Part shown: piece by piece, positions 1 to 11,943 of the stretch
How the letters are laid out: every line of letters begins with the position of its first letter
Position numbering within the stretch: the stretch's first letter is position 1
Source: Steinernema hermaphroditum
Lineage: Eukaryota > Nematoda > Chromadorea > Rhabditida > Steinernematidae
Reading direction: 5' to 3'
DNA length: 64,000 nucleotides
Assembly (NCBI GenBank): GCA_030435675.1
Contig: CM059625.1
Location: 17,298,001-17,362,000 of the forward strand
The notes under the pieces: generated by a model
What the model saw: only the letters and a program-made list of their open reading frames with translations
Told to the model about the DNA's origin: nothing
Databases searched by the model: none
Position numbers and translations under genes: made by a program

Positions 1-1420
1 GGATCATTCTCCGAAGGAGGTGCCCACAAAGTTCGCGCCGGAGGCATGGGCCTTGTTCGTGGAGAAACGGTTTACCCTCAATCATTCAACATCTTCACCC
101 GTGAAGCCGGTGCAGGCAAACTCAACGTTACAATTGAGGGGCCTTCTAAGGCGGCTATGGATTTCAAGGATCACAAGAACGGCAATTGCCATCTTGAGTA
201 TAAGGTCCAACAGCCGGGAGAGTACGTCGTCGCCGTGAAGTTTAACGATCAACATATCCCTGATTCTCCCTTCAAGGTGTGAATGTGATTAGCATAAGCA
301 TGCAAGCAGTCTAATTTAGGTATTTATCGCTCCGTCTACTGGAGAAGCTCGCAAACTCGAGCTGGCTTCTTTCCCCGATATGGGTCTTCCGGTCGGAAAA
401 GCATGCACTTTCACCGTTCTGACCCATCGCGCGCGAGGACATCTCGAGGCTAAAGTAGTTTCACCCAGCAACACCGTTGAAACCATTGACATTGTCCCAA
501 TTGACGAGGGAGAATCCTATGCTATGCGCTTCATTCCCCACGAGGTAAGCATTGAAGCTCATTCTAGTTGCACGTAATGATTTTAGCCCGGAAATCACTA
601 CGTTCACGTCACCCTCGACGGTGCTCCCATGCGCGACTCTCCATTCCGCATCCGTGTTGGCGGCAAAGACTCCTCTGATCCGACTGCTGTTCACGCTACC
701 GGGGATGGCTTGAAGCAGGGTCAGACTGGACAAAAATGCGAATTCATCATCAATACGTGCAACGCCGGAGCCGCTCCTCTGCAAGTGCAAATCGACGGTC
801 CTTCAAAGGTCACCTTGGACGCTTATGAATTGGACACGGGCTACAAGGCCCGCTACACTCCGCTCGCTCCTGGAGACTACTACGCCAGTGTTAAGTACGC
901 AGGTATTCAATCAGAAATCGAAAATGGAAATCACAAATGTACCTAAAGGCATTCACATTCCCGGATCGCCCTTCAAGATCCACGTCACCGGCAGTGCCCT
1001 GGGTGGCAGTGGATTCAACGAGTCGTCAATGGTCAAGATCGACGCTCTTGCTAAGACGAGTAAGGGAACGGTTGCTCAAGCGCCCACGTACAAGGGAGAC
1101 GCCAGCAAGGTCTCCGTTAAAGGTGCCGGTCTGAAGAAGTTTTTCCCCGGACGGCCAGCGATGTTCACCATCGATACCGCCATGGCCGGTAATGATCTAA
1201 TCTCTCCATGTTACTTTTCATCCTGTATATTCTAGGACCTAACCTTCTTTTCGTTGGCGTTGTCACCACTAAGGGTCCATGCGAAGAGGTCCTTGTTAAG
1301 CACCACGGCCAAGGAAGCTACATTGTTAATTACAAGATCCACGAGAGGACGAAAGGCTTCATCTTCGTTAAATACGGCGACGAACAGATCCCGGGATCTC
1401 CGTTTGCGGTTGAGCCATAA
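1..1420 (+). CDS. fln-1: Filamin, C-terminal part (5' end outside window)
   Basis: Actin cross-linking protein built of Ig-like repeats. Five exons are readable: 1-276, 320-544, 587-902, 949-1188 and 1236-1420, all in frame, giving 413 residues up to the TAA at 1418-1420. The translation shows about four consecutive filamin repeats, each ending with the family signature [D/G]SPF ([30 protein letters not shown]), and the recurrent pattern for a small-residue turn before YVVAVKF or [10 protein letters not shown] Ser/Lys-rich linker before the last repeat (around 1015-1110) matches the position of hinge 2, so the last repeat should be the dimerisation repeat. The actin-binding domain and most repeats lie to the left of the window. 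Introns are only 42-47 nt. Assignment to fln-1 rather than a paralogue is inferred from the orthodox repeat structure. Confidence 0.9.
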
Positions 1421-2069
1421 GCATATGCTTTAAAGTATTTTGGTGTTTCCTAATGTTTTCGACTTTGTCTTGCTAGATCCATGTCACAGCTCTGATTTGC
1501 TTGTTGTTGGAGCACACACCAATTAATATACGATATGTGTAGCTTTTGCATTTGTTGGAGTGAAATGTTCGAATGTCGTGATGTTCTTCTTTTTTTTTGT
1601 ACAGCAAGTCTCGTTACGTATATCCATCAACATGACACGCCAATCGTGTATTGAATCTAGTCTCTGTCAACATTGAGGTTTAATAATGAATTGCTGCTCA
1701 ACAAAAAATATACACCGCGAATAAACTATGTATTCAGTATTGTCTTCAAGAATATACCCTTTTCTTTGCAAAACTCGTTGATCGGACGATCTTGCACTGT
1801 ACAGATATGCTGCATGGACCCGCCACAACTGCACTTCTCAGATGGAAGACTCCTCGCTTGTTGCGGGAATGACTGTGACTGATTCGGGGAAGTCAGACTA
1901 TAAGGGTTATGGTTAGAACAAGATAAAAAGGGAGAAGCATAAAGGGAATGGCATCTATTTTTGTGGTATGTTAAAAAGCTATGGCGTCAGGAAGAGCGTG
2001 CTCCCACTTCCGGATAGCTCAAAACTATCGCTTAAGTTAGAGAATGGCCAGCTCTTTTATGGCTTCTGC
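1421..2069. other. Convergent 3' intergenic region
   Basis: The filamin gene (+) and the TMEM115-like gene (-) run tail to tail here. I see no coding exon. An AATAAA hexamer at about 1719-1724 (+) is a candidate filamin polyadenylation signal. A T-run is present at about 1590. Confidence 0.6.
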
Positions 2070-3304
2070 TCAACGTACAATTTCGCTCGAAGTAACGGTC
2101 ACGTCCGGTCCAATCTCCTCCATCAAAGGGATGTTTTCCGATTCGGCTTTCGTGGGGGAGCTTCGCATCCTGTTCAGACGTTCGTTCAAATCTCGCAGAG
2201 CCTTTTGTCTGAAACGTTTTGAAATAGCTCATCCCATTTGATTGCTGGAGGTGTACCTTCTTCTTTCCACATCACGGGTTTCGAGTCCGGTCAACACAAC
2301 ATTAACAGCATGCATTTGGTTGAGATCGACGTGGCGAACAGGCGCGCACAACCGAAGGGCGATGCATACACGGTGAAGGGTTTTTCCTGTAACTTTAGCT
2401 GCTGGCTGAAGTCGTCGAGGAAAGAGCCTGTAATAAAAACAAAGAATGATGTGCACATAGACATATCTACTAACGTGTGCCACGCGAAATGCTCTGAAGA
2501 GTCTCCATGAACGTTTTCATCAGGATGAAACTGATAAAAGCGAAGGTAAATCCATGAGGCTTCTAGTCCAACGACGATTTGCAACGGTAGAACAGCGCGA
2601 GTAATTCGGAATACAGACAGCACCAAGCAGGCGAAAAGAGCGCACAAAGGGAGGTTCGTGTTTTTTAGTCGTCCAATGGGAGTGGTCAATACGATTGTGT
2701 CAGGGAGGAACTGAAAGCTGCAGGTGCATGTCACTACTGAGAAAAAAGTAGATACCTGTTTGATAGCCACTAGCACAGCCGTATTTGCTGCTGCAAATCC
2801 ATCAACATAAGTGTGGTAATAGAAATCGACATTTCTCGTCAGGATATAACAGATGAAAGCCATGCAGGAAATAATAAATGGAGTGATGAGCTAAATCAAT
2901 TTCGTCTGCGTTTGGTCAATTACGTCGGGAATTACCTGAACAATTCCGAAGAGTTTGAGCAATTCAATGTGTCCCCAAATAGGTTCCAAAAGAGCGGAGG
3001 CTTGATAAAGAGAGAAGAGGGACCAGCCGAGGACAAGAAAGTTCGTTTCCACGAAGTGACTTGTGAGTAATCTCCATAGCTGAAAGTTGAAGAAGTCGGA
3101 AGCCGTGAGGGAAAATGCCTGGTGGAGGACTGGGATAGTTGAAATTACAAATCCTATAATAGAGTTAAGGCAAATGGATTACTGTGTACGTCACTTACCA
3201 ATAAGAAACAAAACCGACGTTGCTTTAAAGCTGACACGAGCATTTTTTAAATAGGAGGTGAAATTTTCGGTGAACAGGCTGCCGGTAATTCGAGCGGAAT
3301 TCAT
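2070..3304 (-). CDS. TMEM115-like Golgi rhomboid-fold membrane protein
   Basis: Six exons on the minus strand: 3199-3304, 2936-3153, 2756-2890, 2475-2710, 2257-2427 and 2070-2208 (1005 nt, 334 residues, all phases consistent). Family hallmarks are seen in order: hydrophobic N-terminus ending VLFLIG, QLWRLLTSHFVE, LLEPIWGHIELLK, VAIKQ, then SWIYLRFYQ followed by FAWHTLFP and LQP, and finally ERRRQKALRDLNERLNRM near the C-terminus. These are the conserved blocks of TMEM115 (PL6), a multi-pass Golgi protein linked to retrograde transport and related to the rhomboid fold. I see no Ser/His catalytic pair, as expected for this non-protease family. The start was chosen because it is the first ATG, with an acceptor-like CCAG just upstream. 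Confidence 0.92.
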
Positions 3305-4789
3305 CACTGGCAGTTTGTGACGATCATTCAGCAACGTAAACGGCTTGACGCCACGTCGACTCGTCTGCAGCTATCTGAAAATGGGTTCTTTTTGCAATGG
3401 ATCGTGAAGACAACACGCTGAATCTCGCCAATTTCCGATCGCCACGAGAACAAAGTGTGACATCCTGGAATAGTTGCCAGCAGCACTCCTTTACGTCGCT
3501 ACGCGAAAGAGACAAAGACTGTGTGACCAACAGACAATGTGACGTGTCGAGCGTTTGTCGGTGCGTCCGTTCTCGTTCGATCGGATCGTCTTCGCGCGCC
3601 CGTTCCGAACCTTTGAAGAACATATGGATTGTGAACTGAAGAAAGCGCAGCAGAGTGACAATAGCATGGGAAAGTTCCCACGCATTCATGGTATTTTCGC
3701 ACTGATTTCGCTAAATGAAATGTTTACACAGCGCACAAATAAAATCTGCGGTTATGAATCTCTTTTAAAAGCAGAACCCGAGTGGCACAGCACATGACAC
3801 TGATCAAAAATCATTGTAATATGTCCAGTACCCATCTAACTATGCATTTATGAATCACTAAGGAGCTCGGATTTTTCCTTTCCTTTTGCTTCACCTTGGA
3901 GTCCTCGTCGATCTTAACATAAAGTCGCCGAGTAAAAAAAGAGGCGCTACATCCATAGCACAACCGGGCATACACTATTTGTTCGCATTACGCAAAGCCT
4001 GTTATTCTGAAATGAGGATGTACAATAAATAATTAATAAAAAAACAGGCGTAGATAGGAAAAAGAACTGGATGAAATGGCCATTGGGGCTACTCAACACA
4101 CAGCAGTAGCACCGTGGTCATGCAATGTTGTCACCGATTAACAATAAACACGATCGAACTAGTGCCCGTGAAAGGAAGGGCTTAGTGATTTCATGAGAGG
4201 GTCCCTAAACACACAATGGGGCTACGTGATACCATCATAAAGAATCCGTAAGATCCTTGCAGTATTTTGCGTTTAGTCGTTTAATAGATATTCCTTGGCT
4301 TCGTACAAAACGAACCCATTCAAGGTGAAGCAATGCATAAATCGTAACCTCAATTGCAACGTTTAGCACCTTCCAAAAGTGTCGATAAGAACTGATAAGC
4401 GCCTCCAATGCGGAAGACACAAAGCTCCATAACTACCGACTGGTTACTACTGTCAATAGCTAGGCGCGCCTTTAACGCTTCACCTCATACTAGACAAACA
4501 TAATTACACAACTTTCTTTGAAAACTTTATATATAGCCAGCTTTTATTAAGTAAATTATCACAGCACACCAAATGAGTTCCGACGAGAGGCGAAAAGACT
4601 GAGCATCAGTTCGCTAGAGACACAGTGAGACAACTGAGTATGAAAGGAGTATGGTGGAGATTTTCGAAATAAATAATACAAGCATCGAGCTCACAACCGC
4701 GTTTTTCATTGATTGAAAGAAGACTGTAAATGACATCAGAATTGCCAGTTTTGTATTCGCCGAATGATTGACGGCAGAATACACAAATC
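3305..4789. other. Intergenic: 5' region of the TMEM115-like gene and 3' region of PCGF
   Basis: Both neighbours are on the minus strand. Open frames at 3324-3797 on either strand have no recognisable domain, no homologous blocks and low-complexity Arg/Ser composition, so I treat them as chance. A minus-strand AATAAA (TTTATT at about 4543-4548) may be the PCGF polyadenylation signal. Confidence 0.5.
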
Positions 4790-5900
4790 TCAGAATTCCA
4801 TATGGCTCTTGTAGATGAGCACCAACGGGTCGTCGGCCTTGTTTCTCCACCGGGTGAGACGTATAAATTTCATTGAGAAGTCGCGGCCCATCAACTCGTT
4901 ATTGCAGAACACGTCGAAGTCGTTGTATTTTGATACATCTTCGTGTAGAACCATGGCAAGATAGCGTTTAATTGTGTTTATCGTTGCCAAACCTGGACAA
5001 GGGTCACATGGTTTGCATAACAGTAGCCTACCTGATAGCCACACCACAGGTCTATCGACATTTTCCTTGAAATTCTCTCCAGCCTGTAGGACTACTGCCA
5101 TCGAGTCGTCCCCTCTGTGATGAGCGGTATTGAGATCATCAAGACAGCACCGGTTTTCTCCGTCTTCTTCCACTTGAAACGATTCTTCTGCCACTTCGGG
5201 CACTTCTTCAGGCGGAAGCTCTTCTACTTCCTCCTCTATCTCTTGTTTTATCGACCTCATAACTTAAAACATTGCATGGAATTAAAGCTTAGTAAAAAGT
5301 CAACATACTTCGACTCGAAGGCCCTGGAAGATCCTCTTCAGGCTCGGCTATATCCTCTTCTTCTTCCTCCTCCACTTTCTCTTCTTGCTCCTGTTCATCG
5401 TCGACGGAGGATTCAAGGCTCGATGCAAATTCTCGCCGTAATCTTATCTCTTCTGACTGCAAACCGGGAACAAGCTTGTAGACTATATCTTGCATTGTCC
5501 GGTCGAAGCTGACATAATGCGACGGATGTGATTGGTGTATAAGAGAATTACATTTCGGACAGCAGTTGTCAACTTCTTCGAAATGTTGCAATAGACAGCT
5601 CTTACAAAATGTATGTAGACAGTCGACGACTGTTGTCGCCTCTACGAAATATCCGTCACACAAGGGACACGTAATATGCTGGTTGATGGAACGCACTTCG
5701 AGGAAATATCCATCTTGAAGCTCGGGCTTAAGTTTCGTTTCCACGGACGAGGGTCCCGGCTCGGCGTCGTCCTTGAGGCGCTTTTGACTAGATTCACGGC
5801 CACGATTTGCTCTCGAGAGAATCGGGGGCATCGAACTGTCGTCTGGAGGAGATCGAGATGATTTCTTTTTAGTACTGACTGATGTCGATGCGATCGACAT
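4790..5900 (-). CDS. Polycomb group RING finger protein (PCGF family)
   Basis: Three exons: 5309-5900, 5032-5262 and 4790-4992 (1026 nt, 341 residues). The second intron is only 39 nt. A C3HC4 RING starts at about residue 78 (CPLCDGYFVEATTV, then CLHTFCKSC, then CCPKC) and is followed by the PCGF linker with DRTMQDIVYKLVPGL. The C-terminus (about 255-341) is a RAWUL ubiquitin-like domain with LATINTIKRYLA, CNNELMGRDFSMKF and TRWR. Both domains together define the PCGF subunits that pair with RING1 in PRC1 to ubiquitinate histone H2A. Two strongly acidic stretches sit between the domains, one on each side of the first intron. The start ATG is preceded by TTTTCAG, a likely trans-splice acceptor. 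Closest to PCGF1/3/5-type sequences; the exact C. elegans counterpart (mig-32 is the candidate) is not proved. Confidence 0.93.
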
Positions 5901-6254
5901 CACTGAAAACGACGCGACTTATTAGTAAACGGTTCTTATCACTTCGATATCACACTACTCGATTTAGCACATTACCACCATCGATTATTCTTTTTTTGGT
6001 GAGTCAAAGTCGACTTCTAAGAACACGAAAAGAAAATAAAAAAATGCATTTTTCCAATAACCACCTTGTGATACGTTGCGGCAAAAGTCGGCCGTAACTT
6101 AGAAAGAAGTAAACGTTCGCTCGAACACAGGATCATCGCGGTAGGACCATCGTATTTTATTGATTACAAATAAAAGTGAAATGAAGGTGTTATTTCGAGA
6201 AGATCGGATAAATAATTATGCATTATAGAAGAAAGAAATATCCCGTTTCCGTGT
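5901..6254. other. Short intergenic region with SLC22 polyadenylation signal
   Basis: No exon is seen. TTTATT at 6156-6161 reads AATAAA on the minus strand about 95 nt after the SLC22-type stop codon and is a good polyadenylation signal. The PCGF 5' end is immediately to the left. Confidence 0.6.
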
Positions 6255-8128
6255 TCAATATGTTGGGTGTACGTGAATGGTTTCTGGGAGAAGAAGGGCC
6301 AATGCGGCACTGATAAGAGAGCTGGCGCCAAACGAGATCACTGGTAGCGCGGGATGAATCAGACCCTTAAAGATGATGGTCAACTTATTTCGATTAGCCT
6401 TGAACTGACTAGATGCTTCACATGTGGAGCGAGAACAGCGCCCAGGTTGCTAACCATGGAGCATATGCCCATGCAGGAATTGCGAACGGCTGTTGGGAAG
6501 ATTTCACTTCCATAGACGAACAGACACATGAATGACATCGATGTGGCTAGTTTCCCACAAAGCCATATGGTAATGTAAAGAAAGCTCCACTCTAAACATA
6601 TAATGTTGGTAGCATATTTGAATAAGACTATTTGTTTGTTGTGATACAGCTTTCCAGTGACATCACTTCGTGTCTTACCTTGTGGAACAAAATATAGGGA
6701 CGTTAAGCACAATCCGGTGAACAGATGAGAAATAATCACTGTGTTTCGACGGCCAAACCTGAAGTGGAAAACAATATCTTTCCAAAATACGGATTGCTAC
6801 CGGTTCAGCAGTTCAGGGGTAATGAGGTAGGCTGGTAGTTCAACTAATCCTGAAAGGATGTAGTTCATGTACGGATTACCGACAAGAGTTGTGCTGAACA
6901 AGGACATTCCATTGTAAACAAGAAAATCTGTGATCCTGAAAGACAGCATTTGAACGGGACACGGTACCAATGTATCTTACCACATGTAGCATGCGATCAT
7001 TAAGTATAACACATATATGGAGTTATTGGCAAAGAAAGGAATGAGTTGGTCGTGAGAAGTGGAGTCAACGGAATCATCGAGACGGGCATCGGTGTCGTCC
7101 CCTCGATGCGAAAGCACTTTGTCCACGTCGAGCACGACCGGCCGGCTGGGTCTCTCGGCTCTACGCACCCACTTTTCGACTTCGGTACGCCGACGCTTTT
7201 CAATTAGGAACAGGAGACTTTCCGGTATTGTGCTGAAAAAAATCAATAGAGATCCATCGAGTTGTGGGAAAAGCAGCTGCTCGGTGCGGTCAGGATAAAA
7301 GGAAAATGCTTACAACCAGAAAATGCATGCGAATACGACAGAAGGAACGGAAGAGCAGAACATGATCCATCTCCAGTTGGCGAACAAGAAAGCAATGGGC
7401 GCCACGATACAGTAACCGACGACCCAGCACAATCCGAAGAGCATGCTAGCGTGTGCGTGTGCTCGAATGCTGATCGACTCACATGCGAGGACCCAGTTCA
7501 CCATACTTGACGACGTAAAGAAGAAGCCTTGACAGAATCGGCACAGAAGGAGTAGCGGGAAATTTGTGGCGAACGCAGCCAGTACGCCGAAGATTCCCAG
7601 GAAAAACAGGCTAGGCATTACGATTAGTCGTCTTCCTATCCTAAGCCATTTCTATGAGGAACACTTATGCCAACCACACTTACCTATCGGCCATGTAAGA
7701 CAGTAAAGTACCGCCAATCATATTTCCAACAAAGAATGACGAGGAAACCCATTCTGGTGAGAAGAAATTCTCCTCGAGCACGTGAAACTGAAAGGGGGCT
7801 CTGAGAATCAGTTAGCAGTATTACCTCGTCTTTGACATCCACCATTCTTTCTTTCTCGTCCATACAGCTCGTGTCATTTGTGGAACACTTGACTCCATCA
7901 ATAATAAAGGCCGAGACCATTATTGGCATGGCGGTGAGTCCCCAGATCAGGGCCATCGAAATAGTGATATAAATGAGGAATGGATTCCATTTTCCTGAAC
8001 AACAGGAAAGGTTCTACATTTTATGATAAGAACTCACCCAAGGCTTGAAGAACGTCTTCTGGGGTTGTGATTTCAAAAGAGGTAGTCGTACCTTCTTCAT
8101 CGTCGGAAGGCACCACCCGACCGCTCAT
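6255..8128 (-). CDS. SLC22-type organic ion transporter (MFS)
   Basis: Nine exons: 8038-8128, 7825-7994, 7684-7787, 7314-7640, 6981-7232, 6801-6935, 6679-6758, 6410-6627 and 6255-6365 (1488 nt, 495 residues, phases consistent). The topology is that of a 12-helix MFS carrier: helix 1 at about 33-55, a short Cys-containing extracellular loop, then the MFS signature MADRIGRR between helices 2 and 3. PESLLFLIEKRRRTE follows helix 6, FGRRNTV is the repeat of the signature in the second half, and YGSEIFPTAVRNSCMG and LLLPETIH are typical SLC22 blocks. Such proteins move organic cations, anions or carnitine across the plasma membrane; the substrate cannot be read from sequence. The first extracellular loop is shorter than in mammalian OCT/OAT proteins. 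A TTTCTAG acceptor lies just before the ATG. Confidence 0.9.
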
Positions 8129-8957
8129 GACTCCTAGAAAGCACACTGTGATTTTTCCGGCTACGCACAGCGCAATGAATAATACTCTCCGTGCTTATCC
8201 CTTTAGATTGCTCACTCGCAGTTGATCAGTTATGCGCGTTGATCCGTCAGTTCTGGCGCTTAAACAACACCTGATTGCTTTACCCTCAGAACGGACTTTT
8301 TTCTTAATTTTCGAGTCTCACCCTTCTGCGTAAACAGACAGTCATCCGCGCGTTTATCGATTAGATCGCGCGCGACAGCATTCAGTTGACAACGCACTAG
8401 ACCGACACACTTGCGATCTGATCAACATTCGTTCCGTTGGCCCTGCTAACGCTTGTCCTCGTGCACTCCTACGGCTTCTGTTCGCCGTCTCGCCGACACT
8501 TTGCACTTTGCCCTTTCCAACAATTTTATTACAATGGCGCGTCGTCGTCAAAACGCACGAGTCAAACGTCTTTTTTAAATATGTCATCAGCGGTTATTAT
8601 GAACAAGAAAACGTGTGAATGAACGGAGAGCTGATCGCATAACGGAAAAGAGGTGAACAAAGAAGCGATCACTGTGCGGGAGGGGGGGAGGTGCGGGACG
8701 AACGAAGGGCGAACACGCGTGAACAGTTCTCCGTAAAAAAAAGAAAACAGTAATGAAAGGACCCGATTTGCGAACAATTACAAACACTTCGCGAATTGCC
8801 ATCGAGATGCTAGAAATGCATTAGAGTCTATCAAGAAGGCAGAATTGCTGAGGCTGTTGAGCGTGAAATCAAATGATGAGAACGAAAGAGGGAAGGTGAT
8901 GGAACTTGGTGGAGACTCTAGACCGGATACAACAATAACCTATTGTGTGGCGTGGGC
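8129..8957. other. Intergenic: 5' region of SLC22-type gene and 3' region of ZIP gene
   Basis: No exon is supported. Open frames near 8354-8802 are rich in Arg/Ser/Phe and lack any domain. Confidence 0.5.
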
Positions 8958-10785
8958 CTATTCGAATGATATTTCACCACCGTAGCGAGCCATGCAGAGC
9001 ATAACGGTAAGTCCGCAGATGAGACCGCTAACTTGCAGGAGGAGCACTTCGACTCCGTGTTTGAGCGAAACCTGCAACGCTTCTTCCATCGCATTCTTCA
9101 TTTCCGGCATCTGCAATGAGTCACCGCTGGTAAATGACGGGCCTCATTACTGTACCATGCAGGCAAGCGAAATGTAGAGGAACATTCCACCGGCGAATCC
9201 GAAAGTGTATGAAGCGAAGTGCTCGTTGACATTGCCGATGAAGACGCCAACGAAGAATCCCACATAGCAGGTCAGTGCGCTGAGGAGGTTGTAGACGAGC
9301 GCTTGGCGCAGCGTCATACCGGCATTTACGAGAATGGCAACATCGCCTAAACTTCGCATTAAAGATACATTTGCACTTCTACTAACCTAGTTCGTGCGGA
9401 AATTCTTCACAGAGTACAGCGACACTAACGCTCAGTCCACTGAGGACCGACTCAGAGAAACTCGCTCCAATGCTGATTCCGTCTATCAGATTGTGGAGAC
9501 CGTCTCCGAAAATGATCATCCAAGCCACAGTTGCGATAACCGAATCGCCTTGCTTGTAGTCCAAATCATGATCGTGCACGCAAATACCATGGGCCTAAAA
9601 GTGGCAACGTCATAATAGAAAAAACTAGTGGCGTATGTTAAACGTTAGGCGTCACTCGACAGAGACAAGTTTAGTTTTAAGCTTCCCACCGCCCAACGTG
9701 TATACGGTATTAATCAGCTCACTGGTTCCGTTATTAGAACACATATGGAATCTATCGAACTACATACGTACGGCTTTTTTATTTGCCCGTTTAAAGCACT
9801 GTGATATACAGGTTCGTAACGTATTCACTGTCAGCCGATGGGACTAAAAAGAGACTGGTTAACTTTTACCAAAACCAAATTTATGATGATTTTAAGAGCG
9901 CTGCGCTAGTTACCTGTCTTCCGATGCTTTCGTCGGCTGCAGCTCCATTTACGGGTACGAGCGTTGTGTCCTTATAGATGTCGTCATTCTAAACATAACC
10001 ATCGGTGGAGAGCATTATTAGCCATTGTCTACCTCTTTGTGGTGACTAATGAGGGGAGCAGTTCCATTCTGATGCTTTGATTCTAAAATTTGAATGGGGT
10101 GATTGGGATTTTCATGGGAGCGCGAACTGTTGGGCAGGCTGTGAGAGTGTGAGATCGTCGATAGTTCAGCGAACTCGTGTTTGCTGCGCTAAAACTACTG
10201 TATTAATGCATTTGAAAACACGCTTGCCTTCTTTGTCTCCAAGATCATCTTGATCAATTTGTCACAGAAGAAGAATAGGTAGATGCCGAAAACGGCAGCG
10301 GAGGCCTTGTAGAGGTAATCGTGATTTGCATTAGGATTGAACTCGTCGGCAAGACCGAATGCCTATAAGTCGAATGATACAAATCTTTTAAGGGTTCGCG
10401 GTGAAACTACCTGTGGGATCAGATGGAAAACAGCTGATCCACTAAGAGATCCTACACCAAGTCCAACAAAGAAAGTGATAAAACGATTGTAGATCTGCTT
10501 TCGGAGAAATCTCATGACGGCAATGCCGACGAGTGCGCACAGACTAATGGCAGTGACAAAGGCAAGACCGACGAGCCAGACTGAAACCCTTCAATACCGT
10601 ATTCCACTGGTAATGTTATACAAACCGACAGCTGCAGAGGGACGCTTGAGGGGGTCGACCCCATAGTTGACGACGCTTTCGCCCAGCTGAGGTGTCCAGG
10701 AGCTGCAGAGTTCGTTGATTTGAGAGCTGCTTAGATTATGGATAGCCGTGGCTTCGGCCGTCGGAATCAGCTCTCCCGGAGACAT
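8958..10785 (-). CDS. ZIP-family metal transporter, SLC39A14/ZIP14-like
   Basis: Eight exons: 10626-10785, 10411-10580, 10228-10362, 10033-10188, 9914-9988, 9387-9594, 9156-9346 and 8958-9110 (1248 nt, 415 residues). Clear LIV-1 subfamily ZIP: helix 4 carries [18 protein letters not shown] and helix 5 carries [19 protein letters not shown]. The first position of the helix-5 motif is Glu rather than the usual His, as in mammalian ZIP8/ZIP14, which carry iron and manganese besides zinc. The cytoplasmic loop has His-containing segments ([20 protein letters not shown]). The extracellular N-terminus is short (about 50 residues), but an in-frame TGA 12 nt upstream of the ATG supports this start. 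The intron at 10189-10227 seems to use a GC donor. The metal specificity is inferred from the Glu substitution. Confidence 0.92.
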
Positions 10786-11943
10786 ATCGCTCCGTCAGTC
10801 ACCAGAACGATCTGAAGAAAGGATTTCGCAACATTCCTTACCCTCTAGAAGCATCGATCACGCGCGCGAAGTAAGATAGAGGAAGGAGTAGCAAGCCTTT
10901 CGTAAAGTACTGATAAGCAACGACACTGATAAGCAAGGGAAGCCACCTTCGCAAGTGACAACATTTGTCAAGGGCCCGTGACCCTACACGGCCTTCGTAA
11001 ACATGTGGGAGTGAGGAAGCCCCCGTGACATCCTTGTTCGTCTTATCAACAAGCACGTCAATAAAGAGGCGATTCGGAAGGCGGGACGCCGTGAATCTGT
11101 TGGCGAGGTCTCACCTTGCGCGACCGCCCAGCCCGATGGAGACGATAGACTGAAAGGGCAGGCGTGACAGTCGGAGCGTCGGGCCAAAAAATAAAAAAAG
11201 ACGTGCATATCTCCAAAGATGATCGGACGTGCATTCCAATAGCAAGTCGGCGTCGGGCCGCAAAAGACGACGGCGTTCGCAAGAACCGCACTTTACTGGC
11301 TCCCAAAGCTAAACGTGCATTTACATGACGGAGAAGTTTGTGCGGACGATAGAGACGGCTTCCCAAAAGAATCTGCGCATTACAATGCGGCGGGTGAGCG
11401 GCATCGGAAACGGGCGCCAGTCGGTGGCAAGCGACATATCTTCCCGTGCAGCCTCGAGCTCTGCCGATCCGCACGATGCCCGTTCGCGGCCGAACACCTT
11501 ATCAACAAAGGGAAGCGAAAACAAAATTCGGCAAAGCGACGGTGTTGAACAAAAGGAATACGGGCTAGGCGACAAGGGGTCATGCACACTTGCGGTTATT
11601 CCGATAAAAAGTTTAAACTAAAAACATGAAACAGAACAGCTGACAGAGTGCAGAAGGCAGCTGATGACTTATCAGGAACGTACCTTATCAACCTTTCGAG
11701 TTCCTTAGTTCTTCTCATCGTCTCCCTTAAGCCGTTCCGACATATACGTGCAAATTGTGATTTCAGGTTCCAAGCAGAAGTGGAAACAGACTAATCGCGG
11801 CGAGAGCCCAGAATTGTTTGACAGTGTATAGAGACAAGCGGCGCCGACGATTGAATGGAAATTTATTGCTTGCATCATCTTACTACAACTAAAACCCGTA
11901 ATATATGTTAAATATACGAAAGCCTTGTGCAAGGTGGACGTTG
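10786..11943. other. Intergenic between ZIP promoter and the receptor gene 3' end
   Basis: Holds the GATA cluster annotated separately. It is GC-richer than its surroundings from about 11050 to 11580, where overlapping open frames exist on both strands; none shows a domain, conserved block or splice structure, so no gene is called. Confidence 0.5.
10911..11690. promoter_or_regulatory. Cluster of six GATA-factor sites upstream of the ZIP gene
   Basis: Six copies of TGATAAG or its complement CTTATCA at 10911-10917, 10927-10933, 11042-11048, 11498-11504, 11668-11674 and 11684-11690. Two extend to the identical CTGATAAGCAA, and three to CTTATCAAC. A 7-mer on either strand is expected about 0.1 times in this length. 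In nematodes TGATAA is the core bound by the intestinal GATA factors ELT-2/ELT-7, which fits a metal transporter whose start lies 126 bp from the first site. Function is inferred. Confidence 0.6.

Noticed and set aside
11058..11621. Several open frames of 80-138 codons on both strands
   Set aside because: GC-rich stretch where stops are rare; all frames are equally open and none has recognisable protein features.
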